DNA of 64,000 bases. Origin: Paraburkholderia caballeronis (lineage in GTDB: Bacteria > Pseudomonadota > Gammaproteobacteria > Burkholderiales > Burkholderiaceae). Below the pieces are notes generated by a model that saw only the letters and a list, made by a program, of their open reading frames with translations, had not been told where the DNA came from and did no database searches. Made by a program: the position numbers and the translations under genes. Of the stretch, positions 35,664-45,800 are shown piece after piece. The stretch's first letter is position 1; each line of letters begins with the position of its first letter. The stretch is from NCBI RefSeq assembly GCF_900104845.1, contig NZ_FNSR01000001.1, forward strand, positions 310,001 through 374,000, written 5' to 3'.

Positions 35664-36521
35664 TTATCGCGGGATCGATTCGAGGTAGGGCGGCGGCGTG
35701 TCCCTTGTGGAAAAGAATACTTCAGCGGTCCAGTCCCCCATCCGATGCAGGTATGCGGTGTAGGGCAAGTTTGCGACGGCTGTAACTTCGATCGCGCGTG
35801 CGAGTAACAAGTAGAAGCGCATTACCAGATCCTGCTGACCATCCGCTGGCTGCGAAGCTACCCCGCGGGCGTGCATTGGATTTGGACAAACTCCCTCATC
35901 GCAGCAGTAGGTTAGCAGCCATTGGTCCATGGCAAGGGCTACGTTGGGCCAAAGATGAGCGTCTCGCTCGAGAACGAACTCCATCATCGTTTCAGTCGCT
36001 ATCATGCGCGACAGCGACTTTCCCGTCACAAGGACAAACGTAAAAATTTGATGAAGATGATTCGCGAGTTGTTCAATTGGTTCACGCGTCGCCTGATCAC
36101 GAGCACGTCCTCCGCCAGACCGATCCAGTTCCTTGACGGACTCGAGATTGAGCAGTGCGGCTCTGAATTGCTCGGTAGACGTTAAGGATGACTTGACCTG
36201 ACCAACGGCGACGACTGATTCGCATGGAAAGTACCGAGTACCACCCACCGTTTCGAACCTCGGGCAACGAAAAGAATCCGCGATGATGATATCGACCTGC
36301 TCGCTGACTTTTTCATGGGCGTCGAAGACGAAACCGGTTGCGATCTCGAAGCGCTTAGGTAAATACTTTCTCAAGAACTCCCTTACGACCTCTTCGCGCT
36401 CACGACCCAGTTCTCCCGGATGGCTGACCAACTGTTGAGCAAGGTCTAATCGCATTCGCTCGGACGCTGAGGATAGTAGCTCCTGTAGCCGAAAGTTCCT
36501 AAGGCGTATTTTCTCACGCAT
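35664..36521 (-). CDS. DUF6602-domain protein, putative nuclease-like defence component
   Basis: A 285-residue protein. HPGELGREREEVVREFLRKY, LPKRFEIATGFVFDAHEKVS, EQVDIIIADSF and FPCESVVAVGQVKSSLTSTE make the DUF6602 signature. This resembles a PD-(D/E)xK nuclease core: Glu in G-R-E-R-E, Asp in Q-V-D-I-I-I and Q-V-K in the last strand. Such proteins recur in bacterial defence islands. The C-terminal 130 residues are helical and unfamiliar. Same strand as the proteasome-like gene (328 bp downstream) and the RNase H-like gene (134 bp upstream). Confidence 0.7.
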   Translation of the reverse strand: MREKIRLRNFRLQELLSSASERMRLDLAQQLVSHPGELGREREEVVREFLRKYLPKRFEIATGFVFDAHEKVSEQVDIIIADSFRCPRFETVGGTRYFPCESVVAVGQVKSSLTSTEQFRAALLNLESVKELDRSGGGRARDQATREPIEQLANHLHQIFTFVLVTGKSLSRMIATETMMEFVLERDAHLWPNVALAMDQWLLTYCCDEGVCPNPMHARGVASQPADGQQDLVMRFYLLLARAIEVTAVANLPYTAYLHRMGDWTAEVFFSTRDTPPPYLESIPR

Positions 36522-36655
36522 TACTGGTTACCCAAAAGGGAAGCTGGTTGGCTTCCATTATTTTAAGTCGATTGGACTCTGTATGGCACTGGGCGTAGAG
36601 AGTTCTGGCCCATGCTGGACTCAATTTCGCTAATCTCTCTGCGATTGCACTTCCG

Positions 36656-37708
36656 CTATCGCTTGACGACCATATCGACGCTCCCGAAGCCTATTCCGCC
36701 ATCAGCCGTCCGCGTTATTTGGACGGTGAGCTTCGAGAGGTATTTCGCAGGCGTCGCAATCCATCGCATGACCATCGCTTTTTCATCACCGCCTGGGATA
36801 TCCTCCCCCCTCTCGTTCTGCAGTAACAAATCCTGTACGACGCCCGCGGCCAAATCCGGCACGCTGAGCAGATCGTCCAGGTGGCTTTTCTTGTCGAAGG
36901 ACTTCGCAAACCCGACGACGTCGAGCTTATGCGACAGGTACATGCCAAGCACGCGGACTAGTATCTGCTGCGTATGCGTGAAGTCCCACTTCTTGCCGTC
37001 CTCGTTTATCAGATCTCTATCGCTGTACCAGAGTAACCTTTGGTTTTCGTGAGTCAGCAAGGATGCGAACGCCGCGATGATGTTGGCTACGCGAAGAACC
37101 TTTTCTGCTCCCGGGCCATGCCATTCTCCGAGGCCTTCTTCTTGCAGATGCTTAACCATGACCGGATGAGCCTGTTTCTTTTGCGCACCGAATACGGTCT
37201 CGATCCGCTTATCGATCGCGATGGTAATGATCGCGCCATGGATGAAACTATCGATCAACTGCAGATACTCGGGAAGCGCTCGTGCCTTGGCACCCGACGC
37301 AAGCTTTTTGTATGCGAACTCGCTGTAGTGTTCGAGCAGGCCGTACTTCTTTCGCAGTTCCCTCACCTTCTCTTCGAATGGCCCGACCTTGTTGTAGGCG
37401 AGGAAAAGGAACGAGTAGGTATAAAACCGCGCGCTCGCATGTTCGCCACCGAAATCGGACATGACGGCGATCTTGCTGTCGTCGGAGAAGTCCGGGAGCT
37501 CTCGAATCGATTGTTGAACGATCTGGTTCAAGAGATCTGAGAAGTATGGGTACTCGTCGGTGACCTTCGACAGCTTAAACGGCCCGCGCTTGTTGATTTT
37601 CTGCTCGAAGGGGGTGATCACGACGGAGAACTTCGACGGACCGGGCAAACCTGCTTCCGACAATTCCGCAGCTGCACCAATTATTGTCTTTTTGAATGGG
37701 GGCTTCAT
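36656..37708 (-). CDS. RNase H-like (DUF3800-type?) protein of unknown function
   Basis: The ATG at 37708 follows GGAAGGGATCA, giving 350 residues (MKPPFKKTIIGAAAELSEAG). Residues 65-130 contain KIAVMSDFGGEHASARFYTY SFLFLAYNK (written here with one break), an acidic strand followed by S/T and hydrophobic strands, reminiscent of DUF3800 and RNase H-fold proteins (S-D-x-G-G-E-H). It continues with an amphipathic helix LRKKYGLLEHYSEFAYKKL. IDSFIHGAIITIAIDKRIET and LLWYSDRDLINEDGKK carry further acidic residues that could complete a metal site. Assignment tentative. Confidence 0.55.
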   Translation of the reverse strand: MKPPFKKTIIGAAAELSEAGLPGPSKFSVVITPFEQKINKRGPFKLSKVTDEYPYFSDLLNQIVQQSIRELPDFSDDSKIAVMSDFGGEHASARFYTYSFLFLAYNKVGPFEEKVRELRKKYGLLEHYSEFAYKKLASGAKARALPEYLQLIDSFIHGAIITIAIDKRIETVFGAQKKQAHPVMVKHLQEEGLGEWHGPGAEKVLRVANIIAAFASLLTHENQRLLWYSDRDLINEDGKKWDFTHTQQILVRVLGMYLSHKLDVVGFAKSFDKKSHLDDLLSVPDLAAGVVQDLLLQNERGEDIPGGDEKAMVMRWIATPAKYLSKLTVQITRTADGGIGFGSVDMVVKR

Positions 37709-37793
37709 TGATCCCTTCCGCGCGCTCGGATTTTGGGGAACTGGCATCCAAGGATGCTGAAAGTCGTATCCTGTTGCGCAGTGTAGCGCAGCC

Positions 37794-37916
37794 TTAACGC
37801 CGACCTGGCATTCCCGGCTTGGCCCTCGGGGTGTTGTCCATGCCCTTCTTGCATGCGTTCACCCGAGCCTCTGCGTCCGACGTCAGCAAGTCGTAAATTC
37901 GGTTCGCCTTCGACAT
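37794..37916 (-). pseudogene. Possible 5' remnant of an MFS transporter gene
   Basis: A 40-codon leftward frame opens MSKANRIYDLLTSDAEARVN, which matches the conserved N-terminus of a Burkholderia/Pseudomonas MFS-type protein, then diverges (ACKKGMDNTPRAKPGMPGRR) and stops. It is probably a truncated chromosomal scrap. Low confidence. Confidence 0.35.
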
Positions 37917-38483
37917 GCTGCTCCCTGCCCTGGGTATAGGGGTCGTTCTGGATCAGATTGCCCGTCGTTTAGTCAAGAACCCGGACGCGTCCGCGATACG
38001 GGCTGGCACCGTCGCTCGACGTCTGGTGGCCGGCTTGGCCGCCCGAACAACTCGTGGGCTGCGCGGTGACGACGGCTGGCGAAGGGGGCAAACTCGCGCC
38101 GCAAGCGGTCTTGTCGCCCTCGAATGCTGGGGACTTTTGTAGAGTTGGAAAGGAGAACGCGCGAGGTTCTTATCCGCTACGCATATATGGAGCAAGGGCC
38201 ATGGTTTCCGCAACGCCCGTCCGCTTAAATTCGGCGGCCTATTTCGCGAGTTGAGCGAACTTGATATAAGGTGTGGACTGCGCTTAGTTCGCGCCGGGGT
38301 TAGTGCCCGCTCGTTCGCAGAAAGCTTTCGCGTGAGTCTCCGTTCGACTTTTGCATTCACACGTGGAGAGGGTTAGACGGTTGGCAGCGCTCGCTTCCAT
38401 TTAATGCTGGCAGTGGGCGTGTTTCGGCTTTTTGCATCGGGCGGCGCTAGACAAGATCAAAAATGAATTAGAGGAAGTCCAAT
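37917..38483. promoter_or_regulatory. Leader region of the Zorya operon
   Basis: About 570 bp without a convincing gene, ending with GAGGAA ahead of the zorA start. The Zorya promoter should lie here. A 75-codon plus-strand frame (37915-38142) has no motif. Confidence 0.4.
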
Positions 38484-40487
38484 ATGGGAGGCGTCGATCT
38501 CCAAGGGCTAGCCAGGGACTATTGGCACATCGGCTTGGTGGCCGTATTTCTGGTCATCATCACGATCGATTTCGTGGTCCGCTTTGTCGGTCAGTCGAAC
38601 AAGTTGTCGCGAGAGCTCAAGCAGTCATTGACGGCGCTCTTGGCGATCCGCTCCAATATCAAGGGCGATATCACCGAGCTCGACGAGATCGGCGAGAAAG
38701 CGATGTCGGGGCCGGCGCTCAGCCATTTGTGGAGCGAATACCGTAAAACGCTGCACCCTCAAAAGAGAGCCGATGAGCACGGGCAGATCCTGCTTGTGCG
38801 TTGGCGCTCGACCGCCTTAGCCGAGAGCTTCTTCACCGAGCAAGCCGTCGTGGAGAGCCGCCTCAAGACGGAGTATTTCAAGCACCTTCCGGGAATTTTG
38901 ACTGGTTTAGGGATCATCGGCACCTTCTTGGGCTTGATCAAAGGGCTGATTCACTTCGATGTGTCGATCGACCCGGCCAAGGCGCAAGAACAGCTCCGCG
39001 GTCTTGTGAACTCAGTGGGACATGCCTTCTTTGTCTCCGCTTCCGCGATTGGTTTGGCAATGCTGTTCACTTGGATCGAAAAGTCCTTGGTCACGGCGCG
39101 TTGTCGTCAAGTAGAGCAGTTGCGCGAAGTGATCGACAGTCTGTTTCAAGGCGGCGCGGGGGAAGAGTATCTCGAACGGCTCGCCATCTCGTCAGAAAAC
39201 GCTGCCACCCAGTCTGCCCAGATCAAGGATGCGCTGGTCGCCGACCTCAAAGAAATATTGACGACGCTGGCCACCAAACAGATGGAAGCGCAGGCGCAGA
39301 ACGTCGGGCAGATGTCGGTCGACATGGGCAAGGTGATTGCAGAGAGTCTCAGCGGCCCCATGGACGCGATCACCAAGGCCGTTCAGGGCGTGAGCTCAAA
39401 CCAAGGCGAGGCCGTCAACAAGATGCTGACGGACGTTCTGGCGAGCTTCGCCTCGCAAATGCGCGAGATGTTTGGCGGGCAGATGGCGGGCATGTCTGAA
39501 TTGATGGTCAAGGCAAGTGAATCCATGCAGGCCACTGCGATCCAGTTTGGGCAGCTCGCCGCGAACATGAACGCGGCAGGGACCAACACGGTCGACGCCA
39601 TGGGCGAGCGTCTGGGCAAGGCGTTGGAGGCTATGGATGCCCGCCAGACGGCGATGAATGCCCAGATGGGGGCGTTCGTCGAGCAGATAAAAGCCTTGGT
39701 GTCAGAATCGCAGACCGAGTCGTCACAGAAGCTCAAAGACACGCTGACGGTGGTGGGTGACCAGGTCGCCGGAGTCGTTGAGCAACTCAGAAAACAGGCC
39801 GAGCAGGCCGCGGAATCTCAAGGCGAGCGTCATATGCGTTTTGAGCAGACGACGGGGCAGGCCATCGGCTCGCTGTCGAGCCAGGTCGAGAAGTTGCTAG
39901 CCCAATCGATGGAGACCAACAAATCGCTGCAAAACACGGTGGCAAGCCTCGCGCAAGCCACCGATAAAGCGATTTCTGGCATGAATTCCGGCGCCGAAAC
40001 GCTCTATGTCGCCGCCACCGATTTCGCAAAGGCCGGTCAGGGCGTGTCTGAGACCATGCAGGCGTCGGTTGTCGCGACGGAGGCGATCAAAGCCGCCTCG
40101 GCCCAGCTCACCACTTCCACCGATGGAGCGCGTGCGATCTTTGCCGACTACGCAAAAACGCGCGACACCTTTGCGCTGATGGTCGCGGAGTTGGAGCGCA
40201 CTTTCGAGAACGCCAAGCGCGACGCGTCGATGACGTCCGAAATCATAGGGCGCATCGAAACCGCAGCCCAGCAACTTGCCATCGCGCAGAAGCAATCCGA
40301 GGAATATCTCCAAGGCGTCAGCGAGGTCTTGGTCAAGGCGCATGAATCGTTCCGAGAAAATGTCGAGCGCACTTTGCGAGATGGAAACCGTCAGTTCCAG
40401 AGCGAGTTGTCGAGTTCGGTCCAGTTGCTGTCCGGGGCGATCAAGAACTTGGGCGACGTGGTCGACGACATTCCCGCTCGGAGGTGA
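38484..40487 (+). CDS. zorA: Zorya protein ZorA (MotA-like stator subunit)
   Basis: A 667-residue protein. One N-terminal membrane segment (IGLVAVFLVIITIDFVVRFVG) is followed near residues 130-205 by the MotA/ExbB-type pair: HLPGILTGLGIIGTFLGLIK and VGHAFFVSASAIGLAMLFTW. The rest, about residues 230-660, is an uninterrupted helical tail rich in Ala, Gln, Glu and Met (MRFEQTTGQAIGSLSSQVEK), the long cytoplasmic rod described for ZorA. With ZorB it forms an inner-membrane, ion-driven complex that senses phage entry. First gene of a four-gene operon; ribosome site GAGGAA; 6 bp to zorB. Confidence 0.93.
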   Translation: MGGVDLQGLARDYWHIGLVAVFLVIITIDFVVRFVGQSNKLSRELKQSLTALLAIRSNIKGDITELDEIGEKAMSGPALSHLWSEYRKTLHPQKRADEHGQILLVRWRSTALAESFFTEQAVVESRLKTEYFKHLPGILTGLGIIGTFLGLIKGLIHFDVSIDPAKAQEQLRGLVNSVGHAFFVSASAIGLAMLFTWIEKSLVTARCRQVEQLREVIDSLFQGGAGEEYLERLAISSENAATQSAQIKDALVADLKEILTTLATKQMEAQAQNVGQMSVDMGKVIAESLSGPMDAITKAVQGVSSNQGEAVNKMLTDVLASFASQMREMFGGQMAGMSELMVKASESMQATAIQFGQLAANMNAAGTNTVDAMGERLGKALEAMDARQTAMNAQMGAFVEQIKALVSESQTESSQKLKDTLTVVGDQVAGVVEQLRKQAEQAAESQGERHMRFEQTTGQAIGSLSSQVEKLLAQSMETNKSLQNTVASLAQATDKAISGMNSGAETLYVAATDFAKAGQGVSETMQASVVATEAIKAASAQLTTSTDGARAIFADYAKTRDTFALMVAELERTFENAKRDASMTSEIIGRIETAAQQLAIAQKQSEEYLQGVSEVLVKAHESFRENVERTLRDGNRQFQSELSSSVQLLSGAIKNLGDVVDDIPARR

Positions 40488-40493
40488 TAGGCC

Positions 40494-41213
40494 ATGCTTG
40501 GAATCAAAGCTCCCAGGCGGCGCGGCTCCCGAGATGATGGCGAGAAGCCATTCTGGATTTCGTTCTCGGATTTGATGACGGCGTTGATGGTGCTGTTTCT
40601 GGTGGCTATGGCTGTGGCCCTGATGGCGGTCACGCAGGGCTTGCAGCAGATCAAGAAGGCGACAGAGGAGCGCGACAAGACCATTGAGAGCTGCGTCGCC
40701 GATGTGGATGCGTTGACGAAACTTGATGTATTCAAGGGCGTCACCGTGCGCGGCCACTCCATCGACTTCGGCACCTTGGTCCAGTTCCAGGACAATGCGC
40801 ACAAGTTCGAGAATCCTGACGACGAGCACTTCGTCCGCAAGTTCGTCCCACGCGTGCTGGACGTGGCCCGATCGGCCAAGTGCGACAAGTGGTTGAAGCG
40901 AGTTGTGGTCGAGGGCTTCGCGAGCAAGACGGGCGATTACCTGTTCAATCTGAATTTAAGCTATCTGCGCTCGCAGCGGGTGCTCTGCGCCTTGCTGAGC
41001 ACGCAGCCACCGGACGCACTGTCGGCGGCTGACCGCGCGCTGATCCAAACGCTATTCTTGGCGGGCGGCTCGTCCTTCAATACGACATCGAGCAGCGCGG
41101 CCCAAATGCGGCGCGTCGAAATTAAGCTGGAATTTCGCGATTTGGGCTCAGCCAAGGAGCCGCCACCCGATATTCCATTGGACCCCGGGCTGAGATGCCC
41201 CAACGACCGATGA
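40494..41213 (+). CDS. zorB: Zorya protein ZorB (MotB/OmpA-like subunit)
   Basis: A 239-residue protein. The N-terminal membrane helix PFWISFSDLMTALMVLFLVA contains the conserved Asp (Asp26), the expected proton- or sodium-binding residue of the stator. A periplasmic OmpA/MotB domain follows (VRGHSIDFGTLVQFQDNAHK, then VVVEGFASKTGDYLFNLNLS and LRSQRVLCALL), which binds peptidoglycan. C-terminus Pro-rich. Its stop overlaps the zorC start by 4 bp. Confidence 0.93.
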   Translation: MLGIKAPRRRGSRDDGEKPFWISFSDLMTALMVLFLVAMAVALMAVTQGLQQIKKATEERDKTIESCVADVDALTKLDVFKGVTVRGHSIDFGTLVQFQDNAHKFENPDDEHFVRKFVPRVLDVARSAKCDKWLKRVVVEGFASKTGDYLFNLNLSYLRSQRVLCALLSTQPPDALSAADRALIQTLFLAGGSSFNTTSSSAAQMRRVEIKLEFRDLGSAKEPPPDIPLDPGLRCPNDR

Positions 41214-42844
41214 TCGACGCCCTCGCCATCCTTAAAACTGCGCTCACGCGATCCTTCGCGGGCAGCTTGGTGTCGCCCGAAACATGGTCGGACCCGGAGG
41301 AGATGGCCCGCGCGCGCAAGCGCGTCCAGCACGACCATGGCGGGGCGGCCATCGCCGCCGATTCTCGCTCGATCTTGGCCGCGATCGCGGATTTCAAGAG
41401 ATCAGGTCAGATCGGCGGATTCCGTGATCTCAAATATGTTTGCCTTGGCATCGGGGCATTGGACAGCAAAGGTTGGTCTGTGCTGGCGGACGAGGTGCTG
41501 CGGGGCACTGTCGCCCGCATGGCCGAGCAGCAGTCGCAGGCGCATCGGCGACTGCGATGCTTCCAAGCTCTGCTGTCGACTTATTTCTCATTTCCCTTCA
41601 ACAGCAAGGATGCAAGTCTCGAATCGAAGACGGGGTGGCGCGGCCTGCGCGGATGGCTTCGGGCCGAGCGCGACCGCATAGGAAAGCTCCTCGACTTCGA
41701 GCCCCCTTGGTTCGAAACGCTGTTGCGCCATCCAGAATTGCTGACCAACCAGCCATGTGACAAGTTTGGCTCCGATCTTCTCCGGGGCGACGCGTCGAGT
41801 TTCAATGACGCTCGGGATGGGTTGTCGATCCCGGAGACTTCATGGGTGATCGACGAGGCGGTGTTCGCCCAAATGAAAGCCGCCGCGGACCTTAGAGATC
41901 CGCTGTTCAAATCTGCGTTGCCCGATTTGCTTGCGATCGCTATGGGACGCTCGGGCGTTTCTATCAGCGAGTCCTTGAGAATTCGATGCGTCGCCCATCT
42001 GGTATCGCGCTATGCGCGATGCGACGATCGGCCCGAGCAGCCTGCGTTGCGGGACGCCGCCACATCGACGATTGGCAACCCATGGCTTCGACGGACCCAT
42101 TGGGACGCGTATGTCCGTGTTGGCGACAAGGCTGATGATCAGGCGCGGGAGATGGTGTTCTTTTGGCTCAAAGAGCGGCTGGTCGCCGACTTCTTCGAGC
42201 TTCTCAGCGTCGATGGAATCAACGACAAGAGGCGAGTGGCTTACTGGCTGAGGTTTGTGCCGTTTGTGGAGGACATGTGGTTCGCGCTGGGCTCTTCGGC
42301 GTCGAGCCGACGAGGGGGGAAATTTGGCGAGTTCCGCGAGAGGGCAAAGGGGCGCTTGCTGAATCTTGAAGGCACCACGGCCGACAACAACGCGTTTGTT
42401 ATGCGAATCGGCGCCTACTTGGCCGTCGAGTTTGGCGCAGGCGGGAATGCCTTCTATCTGTTTCGATGGGATTCGCTGAGCCCCTCACTTTTGCAATCCC
42501 TCAACTCCGGGCGGGCGAGCGAAGGGGTCCACATCACCGAGCTCAAGGGTGATGACAATGAAGACACGATCCGCCACCGCGACTCGCCGGTCGCATTGAA
42601 GAGCTGGGAGCAGAAGTTCGACGACAAGTTGACTAAGCTCATCGGGAAAAAGCCGGAAACACGGCCCGCATGTGTGCCGGACCTTGAAACCTTGGTCGCT
42701 GATGGGCGCGTCGAGGTGAAGGATCTTCGAGGCGCTGGCGGCGCTCTTTGGGTTTACGAAACCGAGCGCTCGTCGCATCTCGCTAGGAAACTGCAAACCA
42801 TGGGATTTTCCTTCAGGGCCGGCCGTGGCTGGTTTAAGGAGTAG
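41210..42844 (+). CDS. zorC: Zorya type I protein ZorC (EH-signature domain)
   Basis: The ATG at 41210 overlaps the zorB stop (ATGA), giving 544 residues; an ATG 15 bp earlier is possible. The protein is helical, with the EH-signature-type region WLRFVPFVEDMWFALGSSAS and the tail LVADGRVEVKDLRGAGGALW that marks these proteins. ZorC is found only in type I Zorya; it is reported to act on DNA together with ZorD in the cytoplasm once ZorAB has signalled invasion. zorD starts 3 bp downstream. Confidence 0.88.
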   Translation: MIDALAILKTALTRSFAGSLVSPETWSDPEEMARARKRVQHDHGGAAIAADSRSILAAIADFKRSGQIGGFRDLKYVCLGIGALDSKGWSVLADEVLRGTVARMAEQQSQAHRRLRCFQALLSTYFSFPFNSKDASLESKTGWRGLRGWLRAERDRIGKLLDFEPPWFETLLRHPELLTNQPCDKFGSDLLRGDASSFNDARDGLSIPETSWVIDEAVFAQMKAAADLRDPLFKSALPDLLAIAMGRSGVSISESLRIRCVAHLVSRYARCDDRPEQPALRDAATSTIGNPWLRRTHWDAYVRVGDKADDQAREMVFFWLKERLVADFFELLSVDGINDKRRVAYWLRFVPFVEDMWFALGSSASSRRGGKFGEFRERAKGRLLNLEGTTADNNAFVMRIGAYLAVEFGAGGNAFYLFRWDSLSPSLLQSLNSGRASEGVHITELKGDDNEDTIRHRDSPVALKSWEQKFDDKLTKLIGKKPETRPACVPDLETLVADGRVEVKDLRGAGGALWVYETERSSHLARKLQTMGFSFRAGRGWFKE

Positions 42845-42847
42845 GCA

Positions 42848-45800
42848 ATGGTCTGGTCGCCTTTCAAATCAAAAGACAAAGCCGCGGCAAGCCTTCCGGC
42901 AAAGAGACCCGCCACGCTGTTGGTTTCTTGGGACCGCGACGGAGCATATTTCCGTCCCGAGCCGGTGTTCGATAATTGGCTTTCGCAGCCGATGTCCTTT
43001 GCGGTGGGCGCCGAGCTTGTGCTTCTGCTTCGCCAGCTAGAAGAGGAGGGGTTCACTGAATTGCATGCCGATGGCGCCAGCCTCTCGTGGTCGAACTACT
43101 ACACGCTGCTGGAATCTCCGGAGCACTGCGACGCTCTCGGTCTTTTGGGGTTGCCGGGGCAGAAGGCGTGGAAGCCGATCCTGTCAAGCAACGGCACGCT
43201 CACGGATGCCAATTTTTCGGTCAGCATTCAAGGGTGGCTCGATCCCCATGGGCAGCGACCAAATGGAAACGTAGGCATCGAGGGCGCCGTGCTGACTGCG
43301 GGGGGCAAGCCTGCGATCCTGCCAGAGGCGGCTTGGCGAATGGCGCAGGCTATCGCTGAGCAGCGAAACCGCAAGGCTGAGGATCGCACGCCGGATGTCA
43401 ACAAGCGGGATTGGTCGACCATCCGGGGCCATGCTTCTCGCGCGGGCGCTGACCTGACCGACTATCTGCGCAAGACAGTGGTCCTGACGCCCGAGCGTTT
43501 GCGAATCGACCTCCGCAAGGGCGACGTGATTGGCGACAAACTGGTGGAGGTGATGCCGGGATTCGATGGCGCGCCACCGCGCTGGCTCGAATTGTTCGAT
43601 CGCTTCGACGCAGTGCCGGAGCGCTATGAAATTCCAGACGGCAACGGCCTGATGCATGTGCTGTTGTCGGAGGAGGCGCGGACGGTGCTGCGGGAAATCA
43701 GACGCATGCCTGGCCGGCGCATCGCAGGGGAGCGCGCCGAGGCTTTTGTCCGCAACCCATTCGCCACCTTGGGGCCGGATGCCGCCAAGGTTATTGACCC
43801 CGAGCAGTTCGAGCGCGCGAGAGAGGATGCCGGCATCGTGTTCGCACGCTTCACCGCCAAGGTGTCACGCGACGATAAAGGTCATCCGTACGAGGTGTCG
43901 CTTGTCGTCGAGGAGACACTTCGGGGCGCAGTCCGAGCTGAACAATTGAAGTTCGAAGGCCCGGTCGCGTTAGACGCATTTCTCAAAAAACTCGACGGCA
44001 AAATAGCGGCTGGTGCGCAGTGCTGTCACTGGCAGGGCTTCGACCTCGAGATCTTGGGCGACACGCCAGCTCAGGTGGCTTTGTTGCGCGGCGCGCTGAA
44101 CGACTGGCGACGCCCAGGCCTCATAAGCGCGGCCGACATCTTCGACCTTTCGAAATACTCCGAGCGCGTGGGCGGCTTTGGGGTCGAGAAGCCCTATTAC
44201 TCGCCTTTCATCGCCAAGAAGAGCGAGGACGCCGGGTGGTTTCCCGAAAATGTCGATTTGGGTTTGTGCTTTGAGCCTGAGGGCGGTGGTGAGACGGTTG
44301 CCATCGCGCTGGACGACAGGAATCTGAAAAGCTTTCGAGAAGAGCTCAACAAGGCTCGCCAAGAAAAGCGCGAGACTTTCGAGTTTCCGGGTTGCCCCAA
44401 GCCGGTGCCGGTTACATGGGCGGTCGACGCCCTGGAAACCTTGGGGCAGGTTCGTGAAGATGTTTCGAAGGGAACATTCGACCCGAAGAAGCCGACCGCC
44501 AAGGGGCGTGCCTCCGAGCGCAAGGGGCTGGTCGTCAAGCCCAACGTCGACGCTCTGGATTACGAGGAACGGCGCGGAATCCTTGCTCTCCCCGTCGAGC
44601 CCGCCGCGTTGCCATCCGCCATGCTCAGCCACATTGAGCTCAAAGAGCACCAGCTTGATGGCGTCGCGTGGCTTCAGCATTTGTGGCGGCACTCGCCCAC
44701 CGCTTGCCGGGGCGCTCTGCTCGCCGACGACATGGGGCTTGGCAAGACCATCCAACTACTCACGTTCATGGCCGCAGCCATCGAACGAGAGACCGGCATC
44801 GATCCATTTCTGGTTGTGGCGCCGGTTTCGCTGCTCGAGAACTGGAAGGAGGAGATCGCCAAGTTTTTTGCGCCGGGCGCAATGAAGGTCCTGACGCTGT
44901 ATGGCCCGGACCTGGCGTCCAAGAGGGTGCCCAAGTCAGCGCTCGACGAAGGGCTTGTCGAGGCGGGGTCGCCCAAGCTGCTGTCGTCGGGATGGCTCGG
45001 CTCCGCGAACGTGGTCCTGACGACCTACGAGACGCTTCGCGATCTAGAGTTTTCGTTGGCGGCGCAGCGTTGGTCGGCCATGATTTGCGATGAAGCGCAG
45101 AAGATCAAGAATCCCAACGCGTTGGTGACTCGCGCTGCCAAAAAGCAAAACGCCAGGCTGAAAATCGCCTGCACAGGAACGCCCGTGGAGAACACCCTCA
45201 CTGACATCTGGTGTCTCTTCGACTTCATTCAGCCGGGGCTGCTCGGCGCGTTGAAGGACTTCGGCTCTAAATATCGTAGGCCAATCGAGTCCGAGACCGA
45301 CGAGGAAAAGGCCCGCCTCGAAGAGCTGCGGGGCTTGATCGAACCGCAAAAACTCAGGCGTACCAAGGCGGAAGTCGCCAAGGACCTGCCCAAGAAGATC
45401 GAATTCGAGGGGTGCCGCGCATTGCCCCTGTCTCAGCGCCAGCGCGCGCTCTATGCAGACGCCGTTGCGCAGTTTAGGTCGAGGTCGGGCGGGCGCCAGG
45501 CGACAGGGATGCAATCTCCGTTGGGGCTTTTGCAATACTTGCGCCGGCTCTGTTCCGATCCCAGATCGCCCGGCCATCTTTCCACCGAGTCGGAGCCGCT
45601 CGCTGACGTCGAGCGGAACTCGCCCAAGATGGCGTGGATGCTGGGACATCTGCAAGAGATCAAGAAGGCGGGGGAGAAGGCCATTGTGTTCTGCGAGTTC
45701 AGGGATTTGCAACGGACATTGCAGCGGGCCATATCGGATCGCTTCGGCTTCGTCCCCGACGTGATCAACGGCGACACATCGGCGGACTCTGCCAACGCCA

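Noticed and set aside
34514..37708. Retron or other known multi-gene defence system
   Set aside because: No reverse transcriptase, cyclase, STAND or restriction-modification genes are present in this stretch, so no known system name fits.
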